A stretch of DNA of 34,413 nt from Clostridia bacterium. GTDB taxonomy: Bacteria; Bacillota; Clostridia; Oscillospirales; CAG-272. The notes under the pieces are model-generated. The model was not told the origin of the DNA and searched no databases. It was given only the letters and a program-made list of their open reading frames with translations. Of this stretch, positions 14,807-22,836 are shown piece by piece (position 1 is the stretch's first letter; each line of letters starts with the position of its first letter). The position numbers and the translations under genes are program-made. The stretch spans positions 1-34,413 of the forward strand of contig JAFTTT010000111.1 of NCBI GenBank assembly GCA_017466625.1. The letters are read 5' to 3'.

Positions 14807-16785
14807 ATCGCGTCTACCTCCGCCATAATCTGAGAATTACTGAAGCCACGTAGGTCCATAGCGCCCGACGGGCAGGCAACGGTACATGCACCGCAGCCCT
14901 GACATACGGCAGGGTTAACGCTCGCCACGCGGCGTGTTACCATCTTACCGTTTATACGGAATTCCTTATCCGAATAGCTGATAGCGCCGTAAGGACATAC
15001 CTTTTCGCACGACGAACAGCCGTTACAAAGAAGCTCGTCGCTGTGAGCTACGCAGGGATTTCCTTTAAGTGTATTCTTCGCAAGCAGACCGATTACCTTT
15101 GCCGCGCACGCAGATGCCTGCGATACGGTCTCGGGAATATCCTTCGGTCCCTGGCAGGCGCCCGAGAGGAAGATTCCTGCCGTGGGGCTTTCAACGGGAC
15201 GGAGCTTCGGATGTGCTTCCGTGAAGAAATCGTTTGTATCCATGCTTGCGGTAAGCATGGTCGCCAAGGGACGTGCGCTCTTGTCGGGCTCGATAGCCGC
15301 GGCGAGAACGACGAGGTCACAGGAAAGATTAAGTTGAGTACCGTTAAGCAGATCCGACGCGCGGACCGTAAGCGTACCGTCCGGCTCGGGAAGCACCTTT
15401 CCGACCATTCCCTTTATGTAATTGACACCGTATTCCTCCACCGCACGTCGGTAGAACTCATCGAAGTTCTTACCCGGAGTACGGACGTCGATATAGAATA
15501 CGTAAACCTCGGTGTCGGGGTATTTTTCTCTTATCAGCATTGCGTGCTTCGCCGTATACATACAGCAGATCTTCGAGCAATAGCTCTTTCCCTTGCCGTC
15601 GTCACAACGCGAGCCGACGCACTGTATAAATGCAATTCTGTGCGGATGCTTTTTGTCGGACGGGCGAAGAAGCGTTCCGCCGTTCGGGCCTGCCGCGTTC
15701 ATAAGGCGTTCAAGCTCGAGCGAGGTTATAACGTCGGCGCTCTGGCTGTACGCGAACTCGTCGTACTTGTCGAGCTTGATCGGGTTGAAGCCCGTCGCAA
15801 CCACGATAGCGCCGTACTTTTCGTTTACATAAGTATCCTGCTGCTTATAGTCGATAGCACCGACCGTGCAGACCTTCGAGCAGACTCCGCACTTGCCGCT
15901 TTTCAGCATCGTGCAGTAATCCGCATCGATCGTTGCGATCTTCGGAACTGCCTGCGCAAACGGGATATAGATCGCGCGGCGGTTGTCAAGACCGAGGTTA
16001 AACTCGTTCGGAACCTTTTTCTGAGGACACTTTTCGGTACAAAGACCGCATCCCGTACACTTGTTTTCGTCAACGTAGCGCGCTTTGCGCTTGATGGTCA
16101 CGTCAAAGTTTCCGACGAAGCCCTTTACCTCGCTGACCTCGGAATAGGAATATATTTTTATCTTATCGTTCTGCGCGCAGTCGACCATTTTCGGCGTTAA
16201 GATACAAGCGGCACAGTCGAGAGTCGGGAAGGTCTTATCGAGCTGGGTCATCTTTCCGCCGATCGTCGGATTCTTTTCGACGATGTCAACTTCAAAGCCC
16301 GCCTCTGCGATATCGAGGGCGGTCTGTATACCGGCAATTCCGCCGCCGATGACGAGCGCGCGCTTGACTACGGGGCTTTCGCCTGCGGTAAGGGGGGCGT
16401 TCAGATGCACCTTTGCTATCGCGGCGCGTCCGAGGATTATCGCCTTTTCGGTCGCCTCCTCGATATTTTTATGTATCCACGATACCTGCTCTCTTATGTT
16501 TGCGATCTCGAGCATATACGGGTTAAGCCCTGCCGCCGCGACCGTCTTTCTGAAGGTCGCCTCGTGCATACGGGGCGAGCAGGAGCAGACAACGACGCCC
16601 GTAAGCGCGTTTTCCTTTATCGCATTTTTGATAAGCTCCTGTCCTGCCTCGGAGCACATATACTGATACTCCTCCGAGACTACGACGCCCGGCTCATATT
16701 TCAGCGCCTCGGCTACGGCTTTAACGTCGACTGTTGCGGCGATGTTCGTGCCGCAGTGACAGACGAAAACTCCAATTCTCTGCAT
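14794..16785 (-). CDS. hdrA: HdrA, flavin/iron-sulfur subunit of a heterodisulfide-reductase-type complex
   Basis: A 663-residue protein with the full HdrA plan: N-terminal VCHCGTNIAATVDV, a thioredoxin-reductase-like FAD domain (ALVIGGGIAGIQTALDIAEAG, then TLDCAACILTPKM), an inserted ferredoxin region (CTGCGLCTEKCP and a CTMLKSGKCGVCSKVC segment), and a C-terminal pair (CNGCSSCEKVCP, CQGCGACTVACPSGA). HdrA is the site of flavin-based electron bifurcation in methanogen and bacterial Hdr complexes. The start at 16785 has AAAGGA. HdrC and HdrB lie upstream, separated by a repeat-bearing 243-base gap, and FlxD overlaps downstream. No methanogen cofactor genes occur, so the second acceptor must differ from CoM-S-S-CoB. 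Confidence 0.95.
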   Translation of the reverse strand: MQRIGVFVCHCGTNIAATVDVKAVAEALKYEPGVVVSEEYQYMCSEAGQELIKNAIKENALTGVVVCSCSPRMHEATFRKTVAAAGLNPYMLEIANIREQVSWIHKNIEEATEKAIILGRAAIAKVHLNAPLTAGESPVVKRALVIGGGIAGIQTALDIAEAGFEVDIVEKNPTIGGKMTQLDKTFPTLDCAACILTPKMVDCAQNDKIKIYSYSEVSEVKGFVGNFDVTIKRKARYVDENKCTGCGLCTEKCPQKKVPNEFNLGLDNRRAIYIPFAQAVPKIATIDADYCTMLKSGKCGVCSKVCTVGAIDYKQQDTYVNEKYGAIVVATGFNPIKLDKYDEFAYSQSADVITSLELERLMNAAGPNGGTLLRPSDKKHPHRIAFIQCVGSRCDDGKGKSYCSKICCMYTAKHAMLIREKYPDTEVYVFYIDVRTPGKNFDEFYRRAVEEYGVNYIKGMVGKVLPEPDGTLTVRASDLLNGTQLNLSCDLVVLAAAIEPDKSARPLATMLTASMDTNDFFTEAHPKLRPVESPTAGIFLSGACQGPKDIPETVSQASACAAKVIGLLAKNTLKGNPCVAHSDELLCNGCSSCEKVCPYGAISYSDKEFRINGKMVTRRVASVNPAVCQGCGACTVACPSGAMDLRGFSNSQIMAEVDAICKW

Positions 16786-17028
16786 GGTTTTATTCCTTTC
16801 GGATGATGGTGTTATTCTTTACACGAGATCCCGATGCCGTGCACGGCATCGCCCTCCGGGTTCGACTTCATCCCGCCGCGTCATTCTGAGCGAAGCGGAG
16901 CGTAGTCGAACGGCGTAGCCGCGCGAAGTGAAACGAAGCGGAATCTCGGCGGGATTTCGCGATGAGGGGTTCCCCGAAACGAGCGAATGCGAGTTTTGGG
17001 GGTTCGCGATAAGGATAACGCGCGGATT
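16786..17028. repeat. Repeat-bearing spacer inside the hdr operon
   Basis: 243 non-coding bases separate hdrC from hdrA, although nearly all other genes here overlap or lie within 20 bases. The spacer holds GATGCCGTGCACGGCATC, a perfect dyad at about 16832-16849; a CATTCTGAGCG...GAATCTCGG repeat at about 16884-16953; and a GGGGTTCCCC...GGGGGTTCGCG repeat at about 16966-17008. The last two recur in inverted orientation at 29852-30184. It may act as an mRNA processing or attenuation site, or be a neutral insertion. Confidence 0.65.
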
Positions 17029-17406
17029 TTATTTACTATACTTACGGAATGCCGTCACGATCGCCTGCTGAGGAAGCTCGGGATCAAGGAGCGACGGTAT
17101 ATCGTCTGCCTTGATATGGTTGCTTCCCTGCGGACGGACCGCGAGAAGGCGAATTGCCTCGATAAGCTTTGCCGGCTCGACGCCGCGAGGACATCTTTCG
17201 ATACACGCGTAACAGGTCAGACATTTATATACCGATTCCGACTTCATAAGCGGCTCAATGTTTCCCTTTTTGACCATCGAGACAAACTGATGAGGATGAT
17301 ACTCCATCTCGTTATACGAAGGGCAGGCGCCCGAGCATTTTCCGCAAGCCATACACTTGCGGACGTCAACGCCGCTCATTATAAGTACTTGTTCTTTGAG
17401 ATCCAT
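17029..17406 (-). CDS. hdrC: HdrC, 4Fe-4S electron-transfer subunit
   Basis: A 125-residue protein with two 4Fe-4S motifs, CMACGKCSGACPSYNEM and CLTCYACIERCPRGV, the usual HdrC pattern linking HdrA to HdrB. Of two possible starts, the ATG at 17404-17406 is chosen because AGGAGG lies seven bases upstream. The GTG at 17410-17412, which overlaps the hdrB stop, would sit too close to that site. The C-terminus (LLDPELPQQAIVTAFRKYSK) is family-like. It follows hdrB with two bases between the genes. Confidence 0.92.
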   Translation of the reverse strand: MDLKEQVLIMSGVDVRKCMACGKCSGACPSYNEMEYHPHQFVSMVKKGNIEPLMKSESVYKCLTCYACIERCPRGVEPAKLIEAIRLLAVRPQGSNHIKADDIPSLLDPELPQQAIVTAFRKYSK

Positions 17407-17408
17407 CT

Positions 17409-18191
17409 TCACGCCTCCTTGATGCCAAGCGCGGTAGCCAAAAGCTCGGTAAAGTATTTTACCTCACCGTTTCCCTTTGCGCTTTCGAGGTTATATAAGC
17501 AAAGCGGACACGCGGTGATGATAATATCTGCGCCGAAGCCGTCTGCCGACGCAACGATCTTTTCGCTCTTCTTTACCGTTGCAGACTTATCTTCAAGAGC
17601 TACGTAGCCGCCGCAGCATTCGTTTCTGTACGGATACATTACCGGCTCACCGCCGATAGCGCGGATAAAGTCCTCAAGGATCTTCGGGTTTTCGGGATCG
17701 TCCATATCCATAACGCCCGAGGGACGGAGGAGCAGGCAACCGTAATACGCCGCGATCTTCTTGCCCGTAAAGGGATTTACGACCTTTTCGCGCAGGTTGT
17801 CAAAGCCAATTTCGTCGCGAAGAAATTCAAGAAAATGTATAACCTTCGTTTTGCCCTCGAACGGCTTTTCGGGCTTTACGTAATTATTTACCTTAAATGC
17901 GAAATTTGCGTCGTTTATTAGATCGTTTCTTACTCTTTTAAGCACGTTATGGCAAGCGGAGCAAAGCGTGATAATGTCCTCTTCTCTGCTCTCCGCTTCA
18001 AGGAGAGCACGTACCGAGGAAAGCTTGGTTGCGATCTCGTCGCTCGACGCGGTATACGCGCCGCCGCAGCACTGCCAATTATCGAGCTCGCACAAATTCG
18101 CACCGAGTGCCTCAGCACACAAACGCGCAGTTCTGTCAAGCTCCTTTGCTTTGGTTTTAAGAGTACAGCCGGGATAATAACTGTATGTCAT
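17409..18191 (-). CDS. hdrB: HdrB, CCG-domain catalytic subunit
   Basis: A 260-residue protein with two complete cysteine-rich CCG domains. The first has YYPGC, WQCCGG and LCSACHN; the second has YYGCLLLRP, NECCGG and CPLCLYN. In methanogens each binds a non-cubane 4Fe-4S cluster that splits CoM-S-S-CoB, and in sulfate reducers the partner is probably DsrC. Neither partner is present here. The start at 18191 (MTYSYYPGC) has AAAGG. The associated fumarate reductase suggests electrons end on fumarate through the FrdB-like protein, or on an unknown thiol/disulfide pair. Confidence 0.93.
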   Translation of the reverse strand: MTYSYYPGCTLKTKAKELDRTARLCAEALGANLCELDNWQCCGGAYTASSDEIATKLSSVRALLEAESREEDIITLCSACHNVLKRVRNDLINDANFAFKVNNYVKPEKPFEGKTKVIHFLEFLRDEIGFDNLREKVVNPFTGKKIAAYYGCLLLRPSGVMDMDDPENPKILEDFIRAIGGEPVMYPYRNECCGGYVALEDKSATVKKSEKIVASADGFGADIIITACPLCLYNLESAKGNGEVKYFTELLATALGIKEA

Positions 18192-18250
18192 AGTTTTTTC
18201 CTTTTTAATATTCGTAAGGTGCATTCTTTAACGTGTAGTGGATTTCATTT

Positions 18251-18272
18251 GCCTTCCCCTCAGGGGGAAGGC
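18251..18272. repeat. GC-rich hairpin between fumC and hdrB
   Basis: A 9-bp perfect stem (18251-18259 with 18264-18272), four bases after the fumC stop and 59 before the hdrB start. The core CCTTCCCC/GGGGAAGG is the same as at 4000-4018. No T run follows on the minus strand, so it is more likely an RNA-stability or partial attenuation element than a full terminator. Confidence 0.6.
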
Positions 18273-18276
18273 TTAA

Positions 18277-19653
18277 TTAAACCATATTCTCAGGATGGAA
18301 GACCTCGTCGAAGCGTTCGGGAGTGAGGAATCCGAGCTCAACGCACGCTTCCTTGAGCGAAATGTTATCCTTATACGCCTTTTTCGCGGTCTTTGCGGCG
18401 TTTTCGTAACCGATATAGGGGTTGAGCGCCGTTACGAGCATGAGGGAGTTATGAAGGTTATGAGCCATCTTCTCTCTGTTCGCCTTGATGCCGACCGCAC
18501 ATTTGTTGTTGAAGGAAAGGATACTGTCTGCAAGAAGTCTTACTGACTGTAAGAAGTTGTAGATGCAGACCGGCATAAAGACGTTCAGCTCGAAGTTACC
18601 CTGCGACGCCGCCATACCGACTGCAACGTCGTTACCCATTACCTGTACAGCCACCATCGTTACCGCCTCGCACTGCGTGGGGTTGACCTTGCCGGGCATA
18701 ATTGACGAGCCGGGCTCGTTTTCGGGAATGAATATCTCACCGAGACCGTCGCGCGGACCCGATGCAAGCCAGCGAACGTCGTTCGCTATTTTCATCATAT
18801 CGCAAGCGAGTGCCTTGAGCGCTCCGTGTGCAAATACGAGCTCATCCTTTGACGTGAGTGCGTGGAATTTGTTCTGCGCAGTTACAAACGGCTTGCCCGT
18901 AATGTCTGCTACCGCCTTTGCGACTGCCTCGGAGAAGCCCTTCGGAGCGTTAAGTCCCGTACCGACAGCCGTACCGCCGAGCGCAAGCTCGTAAAGCGGC
19001 TTGAGCGACATAACTATCATTTCTCTGTCGCGGATAAGACTGCTTCTCCAACCGCTTATCTCCTGCGAGAACTTGATGGGCGTTGCGTCCTGAAGATGGG
19101 TTCTTCCGCACTTGACTGCGTCCTCGTTTTCCTTTTCAAGACGCTCGAACGTTGCTATAAGCGTATCGAGCGAGGGCAGAAGCTTGTTTTCGATCTCAAG
19201 AACTGCCGAGATGTGCATTGCGGTCGGGAAGGTGTCGTTCGACGACTGCGACATATTGATGTCGTCGTTCGGGTGAAGAAGCTTTTTGCCCGCGATCTCG
19301 TTTCCGCGGTTAGCAATTACCTCGTTTGCGTTCATATTCGACTGCGTTCCGCTTCCCGTCTGCCATACGACGAGGGGGAAATGCTCGTTGAGCTCGCCTG
19401 AGATGACCTCGTCGCACGCCTTTTTAATTGCATCAAGCTTCTCAAGTGTCATCTTCTCGGGCTTGAGAGAGGCATTAGCCATCGCCGCCGCCTTTTTAAG
19501 TATTCCGAATGCGTGAGTTATCTCACGGGGCATAATTTCGTTGCCTACGCCTATGCGGAAATTCTCGGAGCTTCTTTGAGTCTGCGCGCCCCAGTATTTA
19601 TCGGCGGGTACCTTGACCTCGCCCATCGAATCGTGTTCTATACGGTATTCCAT
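18277..19653 (-). CDS. fumC: Class II fumarate hydratase
   Basis: A 458-residue enzyme interconverting malate and fumarate, of normal FumC length. Signatures are [52 protein letters not shown], and the class II motif [16 protein letters not shown] with the catalytic Ser. The start at 19653 has AAGGAGAG; the long upstream frame extension runs antisense-free through mdh and is not real. It lies 11 bases after mdh. Placed between malate dehydrogenase and fumarate reductase, it should run toward fumarate. Use of the oxygen-stable class II type instead of an Fe-S fumarase is notable in an anaerobe. Confidence 0.95.
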   Translation of the reverse strand: MEYRIEHDSMGEVKVPADKYWGAQTQRSSENFRIGVGNEIMPREITHAFGILKKAAAMANASLKPEKMTLEKLDAIKKACDEVISGELNEHFPLVVWQTGSGTQSNMNANEVIANRGNEIAGKKLLHPNDDINMSQSSNDTFPTAMHISAVLEIENKLLPSLDTLIATFERLEKENEDAVKCGRTHLQDATPIKFSQEISGWRSSLIRDREMIVMSLKPLYELALGGTAVGTGLNAPKGFSEAVAKAVADITGKPFVTAQNKFHALTSKDELVFAHGALKALACDMMKIANDVRWLASGPRDGLGEIFIPENEPGSSIMPGKVNPTQCEAVTMVAVQVMGNDVAVGMAASQGNFELNVFMPVCIYNFLQSVRLLADSILSFNNKCAVGIKANREKMAHNLHNSLMLVTALNPYIGYENAAKTAKKAYKDNISLKEACVELGFLTPERFDEVFHPENMV

Positions 19654-19664
19654 CTTGTCTCTCC

Positions 19665-20609
19665 TTATATTCTGAGCTGATCTATTACTTCTCTTAATTT
19701 GCTCGCGCTGTAATGAAGCTTTGCTATCTCTTCCTCGGTAAGAGGAGAAATGAGCTTTCCGTTTACTCCGCCGCGTCCGACTATCGAAAGGATCGAAAGG
19801 CACACGTCGTTTATTCCGTACTCTCCGTTCATCATCGTCGAAACCGAAAGCGCGGTATCTATTCCGCGGAAAACGCAGGAGCAAATGTGGTTGACGGTAA
19901 GGGCGATAGCGTAGTATGTAGCTCCCTTTGCCGTGATTATCGTCGAGCCGGATTTTCTTACGTACTCCTCGATCTCGGCGTGGTTAAAGCCGGAGCCGTC
20001 GACCTCGAGTCCCTTCGACTGCGCGTACATGTCGATAGGCGTTCCCGAGATCGTCGCAAGCGACCACGGTACAAAGGAAGAATCGCCGTGCTCTCCGAAA
20101 ACGCTCGCGTGAACGTTCTGCATGCTTATCGAAAAATTCTCTGCGATTTTCGAGCGCAGACGCGCGGTATCGAGAAGCGCACCCGAGCCGATTATCTGTT
20201 TTTCGGGAAGTCCCGAGCAACGGCAGAATACGTAGGTCAGTATATCGACGGGATTGCTGACTATAATATACACCGCGTTCGGCGCGACTGCGGTTATTTT
20301 GGGAATTATGCTCTTGATGATATCAACGTTCGTCTGCGCAAGGTCAAGACGCGACTGTCCCGGACGGCGCGCGATACCTGAGGTAACTATGACGATATCG
20401 GAATTCTTCGCATCGGGATAATCACCCGAATACACGTTTATAGGCGGCGTAAAGGGCGAGCCCTGTCTTATATCCATTGCTTCACCGAACGCCTTTTGCT
20501 CGTTGATGTCTATGAGCACGACCTCTGACGCGTTGCCGCTTACCGCCAGTGTATATGCTATTGTCGCACCGACCGATCCGGCACCGATTATCGTAACTTT
20601 TCTTCCCAT
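19665..20609 (-). CDS. mdh: LDH-fold malate dehydrogenase (Arg at the specificity position)
   Basis: A 314-residue NAD-dependent 2-hydroxyacid dehydrogenase. [12 protein letters not shown] and LIDIN mark an NAD(H)-binding Rossmann fold. Most motifs are those of L-lactate dehydrogenase ([44 protein letters not shown]). The specificity loop reads [11 protein letters not shown], so residue R81 replaces the LDH Gln102 of the aligned NQKPGETR, and Arg here is the malate dehydrogenase hallmark. With fumC and frdA following in the same unit, oxaloacetate reduction to malate is the likely job. It is the first gene of the operon. Homology searches may label it lactate dehydrogenase. Confidence 0.75.
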   Translation of the reverse strand: MGRKVTIIGAGSVGATIAYTLAVSGNASEVVLIDINEQKAFGEAMDIRQGSPFTPPINVYSGDYPDAKNSDIVIVTSGIARRPGQSRLDLAQTNVDIIKSIIPKITAVAPNAVYIIVSNPVDILTYVFCRCSGLPEKQIIGSGALLDTARLRSKIAENFSISMQNVHASVFGEHGDSSFVPWSLATISGTPIDMYAQSKGLEVDGSGFNHAEIEEYVRKSGSTIITAKGATYYAIALTVNHICSCVFRGIDTALSVSTMMNGEYGINDVCLSILSIVGRGGVNGKLISPLTEEEIAKLHYSASKLREVIDQLRI

Positions 20610-20631
20610 AGAAATAAAATCCCTTCAAAAA

Positions 20632-20709
20632 ACAATATTACATTGTAAGTATATCAAATTTAGCATACTAATTCAAGTCCAAATCGAGAATACCGATATT
20701 TTTTTATCG
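20632..20709 (-). promoter_or_regulatory. Promoter and dyads before the mdh-fumC-hdr-flx-frd run
   Basis: On the minus strand, TTGAAT (20671-20676), 17 bp, TATACT (20648-20653). A dyad ACAAT-N5-ATTGT (20632-20646) covers the predicted transcription start, and CGATA-N6-TATCG (20694-20709) lies upstream of the -35 box. Another palindrome, ATCACGTGAT, occurs at 20755-20764. These are candidate operators; I cannot assign a regulator. No Rex-type site is evident. Confidence 0.6.
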
Positions 20710-20861
20710 AATTATTTTTATGTATTTTTTGCCCGTTTTTACATATTTATCTTAATCACGTGATAAAAACGCGCCTTTAATGGAATGTAAATTTGGCGCA
20801 TCAAACAAAAAACCGCTCATTCCACGATTTTTTGTCATTCCGATAAGGAATTTTGGCATAT
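20710..20861. other. Non-coding gap between the lysR terminator and the mdh promoter
   Basis: AT-rich stretch with the ATCACGTGAT palindrome (20755-20764) and a loose GCGCC/GGCGC inverted pair (20771-20775, 20795-20799). I see no gene. Confidence 0.5.
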
Positions 20862-20901
20862 AAAAAAGCAGATGCCGAAAACATCGGCCATCTGCTTTTT
20901 T
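20862..20901 (-). terminator. Intrinsic terminator after lysR
   Basis: A 13-bp stem (20862-20874 with 20889-20901), extended inside by CCGA/TCGG, with A and T runs on both sides. It closes the hrcA-to-lysR unit and separates it from the mdh operon. Confidence 0.85.
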
Positions 20902-20918
20902 CACAAAAACTTATTCGG

Positions 20919-21860
20919 TTAATTATATAATCTACCAAACGCGACCATGTTTTTAAGCTCGTAAAGCTTATCGATGAAGCGTCTGTCAAGATCGGACAGC
21001 TTCGTTCCCTCGCGCGTTATCATAACGTCCTTATACTTGTGCGCGGGAGCGTCGCATTCCTTCTGAACGAGTCCGTAACGGGCAAGTATGCTTTCGGGCA
21101 TCGGCGAGACCCACATGAAGGACGAAGTCATCGTCGAGAGCATGAGGAAGGGGCTCGTTCCCTTGTAAAGGTTTACGACCTTTTTGCCCGAAAGGTTGAG
21201 GGAAACGTTTTCCGTCTGTGCGACGTTTATATACGGCACGTTACAGTCGCCGTGCGTTATTTCAACGTAAGGGGCGAAGTCGGAAAGCGAGAGCTTGCTT
21301 CTGCCCGCGAGCGGATGCTTTTCGGACATGAGTGCAAGACTTTCAAATTCCCATACCGTCTCGCATTTAAGTCCCTTATCACGGCAGAAATCGGCAAAAT
21401 ACGGCTCGTACTGGGTCTGATAGCGGATAACTCCGAGGTTGAAGATTCCGTCTGACACCATATTAACGCCGTCGATCGAGGTCGTCTCGCCGAGGTTTAC
21501 GTCTATCGGCTTGCCGTCGTCAAGAGAAGCGACGAACTCTCTTGCCGCAACCGACGCGTAGCTTCCGCGCGGTACGCAAACGTTGAAGCTCTGCATATCG
21601 GGATCCTTATCGCGGCAAATGGACTGCATTTCGTCTATTTGAGCGAGGATGTTCTTTGCGTAACGCAGAAATTCCTGTCCCTTATCGGTAGGAACTACAC
21701 CGCGCGAGGTGCGCTTGAATATCTCGATCCCGAGTGTGTCCTCAAGCTCCTTTATCGACTTTGAAAGGTTCGGCTGACCCATAAAGAGGTTTTCAGCCGC
21801 CTGCGTGATGGAGCCCGTCTTTTCGACCTCGAGAGCGTACTTAAAATGCTGTGTATTCAT
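20919..21860 (-). CDS. LysR-family transcriptional regulator
   Basis: A 313-residue regulator. The N-terminal winged helix is typical (FKYALEVEKTGSITQAAENL, then QPNLSKSIKELEDTLGIEIF and KRTSRGVVPTDKG). An effector domain from about residue 90 has periplasmic-binding-protein-like features. The ligand is unknown. It starts one base before the prmA stop region and so is coupled to the heat-shock operon. It lies just upstream of the mdh operon but points the same way rather than divergently, which is unusual for a LysR protein and its target. Control of the mdh operon is possible but not shown. Confidence 0.88.
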   Translation of the reverse strand: MNTQHFKYALEVEKTGSITQAAENLFMGQPNLSKSIKELEDTLGIEIFKRTSRGVVPTDKGQEFLRYAKNILAQIDEMQSICRDKDPDMQSFNVCVPRGSYASVAAREFVASLDDGKPIDVNLGETTSIDGVNMVSDGIFNLGVIRYQTQYEPYFADFCRDKGLKCETVWEFESLALMSEKHPLAGRSKLSLSDFAPYVEITHGDCNVPYINVAQTENVSLNLSGKKVVNLYKGTSPFLMLSTMTSSFMWVSPMPESILARYGLVQKECDAPAHKYKDVMITREGTKLSDLDRRFIDKLYELKNMVAFGRLYN

Positions 21861-21861
21861 A

Positions 21862-22782
21862 TCAGTTTTTACCGTCCTTTACGAACATCATTGCGTTCCA
21901 GTCGTTTTCCTCTACGGTCTTTATATAGGTAAGTCCGCCCGCAACAAGCGCGTCCTTGACTCTTTCTTCCTGAGAATCTATTATTCCCGATACGGCGATA
22001 AGTCCGCCGTCCTTCATATAGCGAGCAACGTCGGGCGCGAGCCGCACGAGAATGTCTGCTACGATATTAGCGGACACGAAATCGTACTTTTCCTCTGTAT
22101 CTACCCCGCGGAGAAGGTCGGCAATACCGCAAACTATATTTTCACAGCCGTTAAAGGCGCAGTTCTCCTCCGCGACCTTTATCGCGACGGGGTCTATATC
22201 GTAAGCAAAAACCTTGCCCGCACCAAGCTTCGATGCGGCGATGGCGAGTATTCCGCTTCCCGTTCCGATATCGAGGACGCGGTCGCCCGGCTTGATATAT
22301 TCCTCCATAAGCAATGAGCAGAGGCGCGTCGTTTCGTGAGTTCCCGTGCCGAACGCCATTCCGGGGTCCATTTTGAGAACGATGTCGTTTTCGCCCGCAT
22401 CGTACTCCTCCCAGCTCGGGACAACGATAAGCTTATTACCGATGTGGACCGGCTTATAATACTGCTTCCATGAGTCCGCCCAGTCCTCCTCCTTCATTCC
22501 CGAGAGGGTGAGGTCGTACTCGATTCCCGTCAGATGCTCCTTGATAAAGGCAACGCACTCCGCAGGGTTTCTCTCGTCGGGGACGTAGACGCTGACCGCG
22601 CCAACTGTTCTGTCGGCGTTTATAAGCGACTCGTCGATAAGCTCACCGTAGCAGTGGTCAAGTGTATCGACCTCGTTCGCGTCCTCGATCATGAGTCCGT
22701 TATCTATCATGCTCATTACCGCGCAGACGGTATCAAGATCCTTGATCCCGCACGCGACTCTTATTTGTGTCCAGTTATTCAT
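21862..22782 (-). CDS. prmA: Ribosomal protein L11 methyltransferase
   Basis: A 306-residue SAM-dependent enzyme trimethylating ribosomal protein L11. The N-terminal substrate domain (about 1-100) is followed by a linker with WADSWKQYYKP and a Rossmann methyltransferase with DPGMAFGTGTHETTRLC, VLDIGTGSGILAIAA and VSANIVADIL, the standard PrmA motifs. The start at 22782 has AGGAACAGG. It follows dnaJ by 54 bases; dnaJ-prmA linkage is common in Firmicutes. The usual next gene, rsmE, is replaced here by the LysR regulator. Confidence 0.95.
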   Translation of the reverse strand: MNNWTQIRVACGIKDLDTVCAVMSMIDNGLMIEDANEVDTLDHCYGELIDESLINADRTVGAVSVYVPDERNPAECVAFIKEHLTGIEYDLTLSGMKEEDWADSWKQYYKPVHIGNKLIVVPSWEEYDAGENDIVLKMDPGMAFGTGTHETTRLCSLLMEEYIKPGDRVLDIGTGSGILAIAASKLGAGKVFAYDIDPVAIKVAEENCAFNGCENIVCGIADLLRGVDTEEKYDFVSANIVADILVRLAPDVARYMKDGGLIAVSGIIDSQEERVKDALVAGGLTYIKTVEENDWNAMMFVKDGKN

Positions 22783-22836
22783 ACCTGTTCCTATTTCAAC
22801 ACAGATCGCCGAGAGGTTTTTACCGCTCGGCTCTGC

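Noticed and set aside
14366..18191. Methanogen-type CoM-S-S-CoB reductase function for HdrABC
   Set aside because: The host is clearly a Bacillota member and no methanogenesis or CoM/CoB genes are present; Hdr-like complexes in bacteria use other partners.
19665..20609. Calling this gene a plain L-lactate dehydrogenase
   Set aside because: The specificity-loop residue is Arg rather than Gln and the gene heads a malate-fumarate-succinate operon, so malate dehydrogenase is favoured, although the scaffold is LDH-like.
20610..20760. A Rex box before mdh
   Set aside because: The visible dyads (ACAAT-N5-ATTGT and others) have the wrong half-site order and sequence for Rex.
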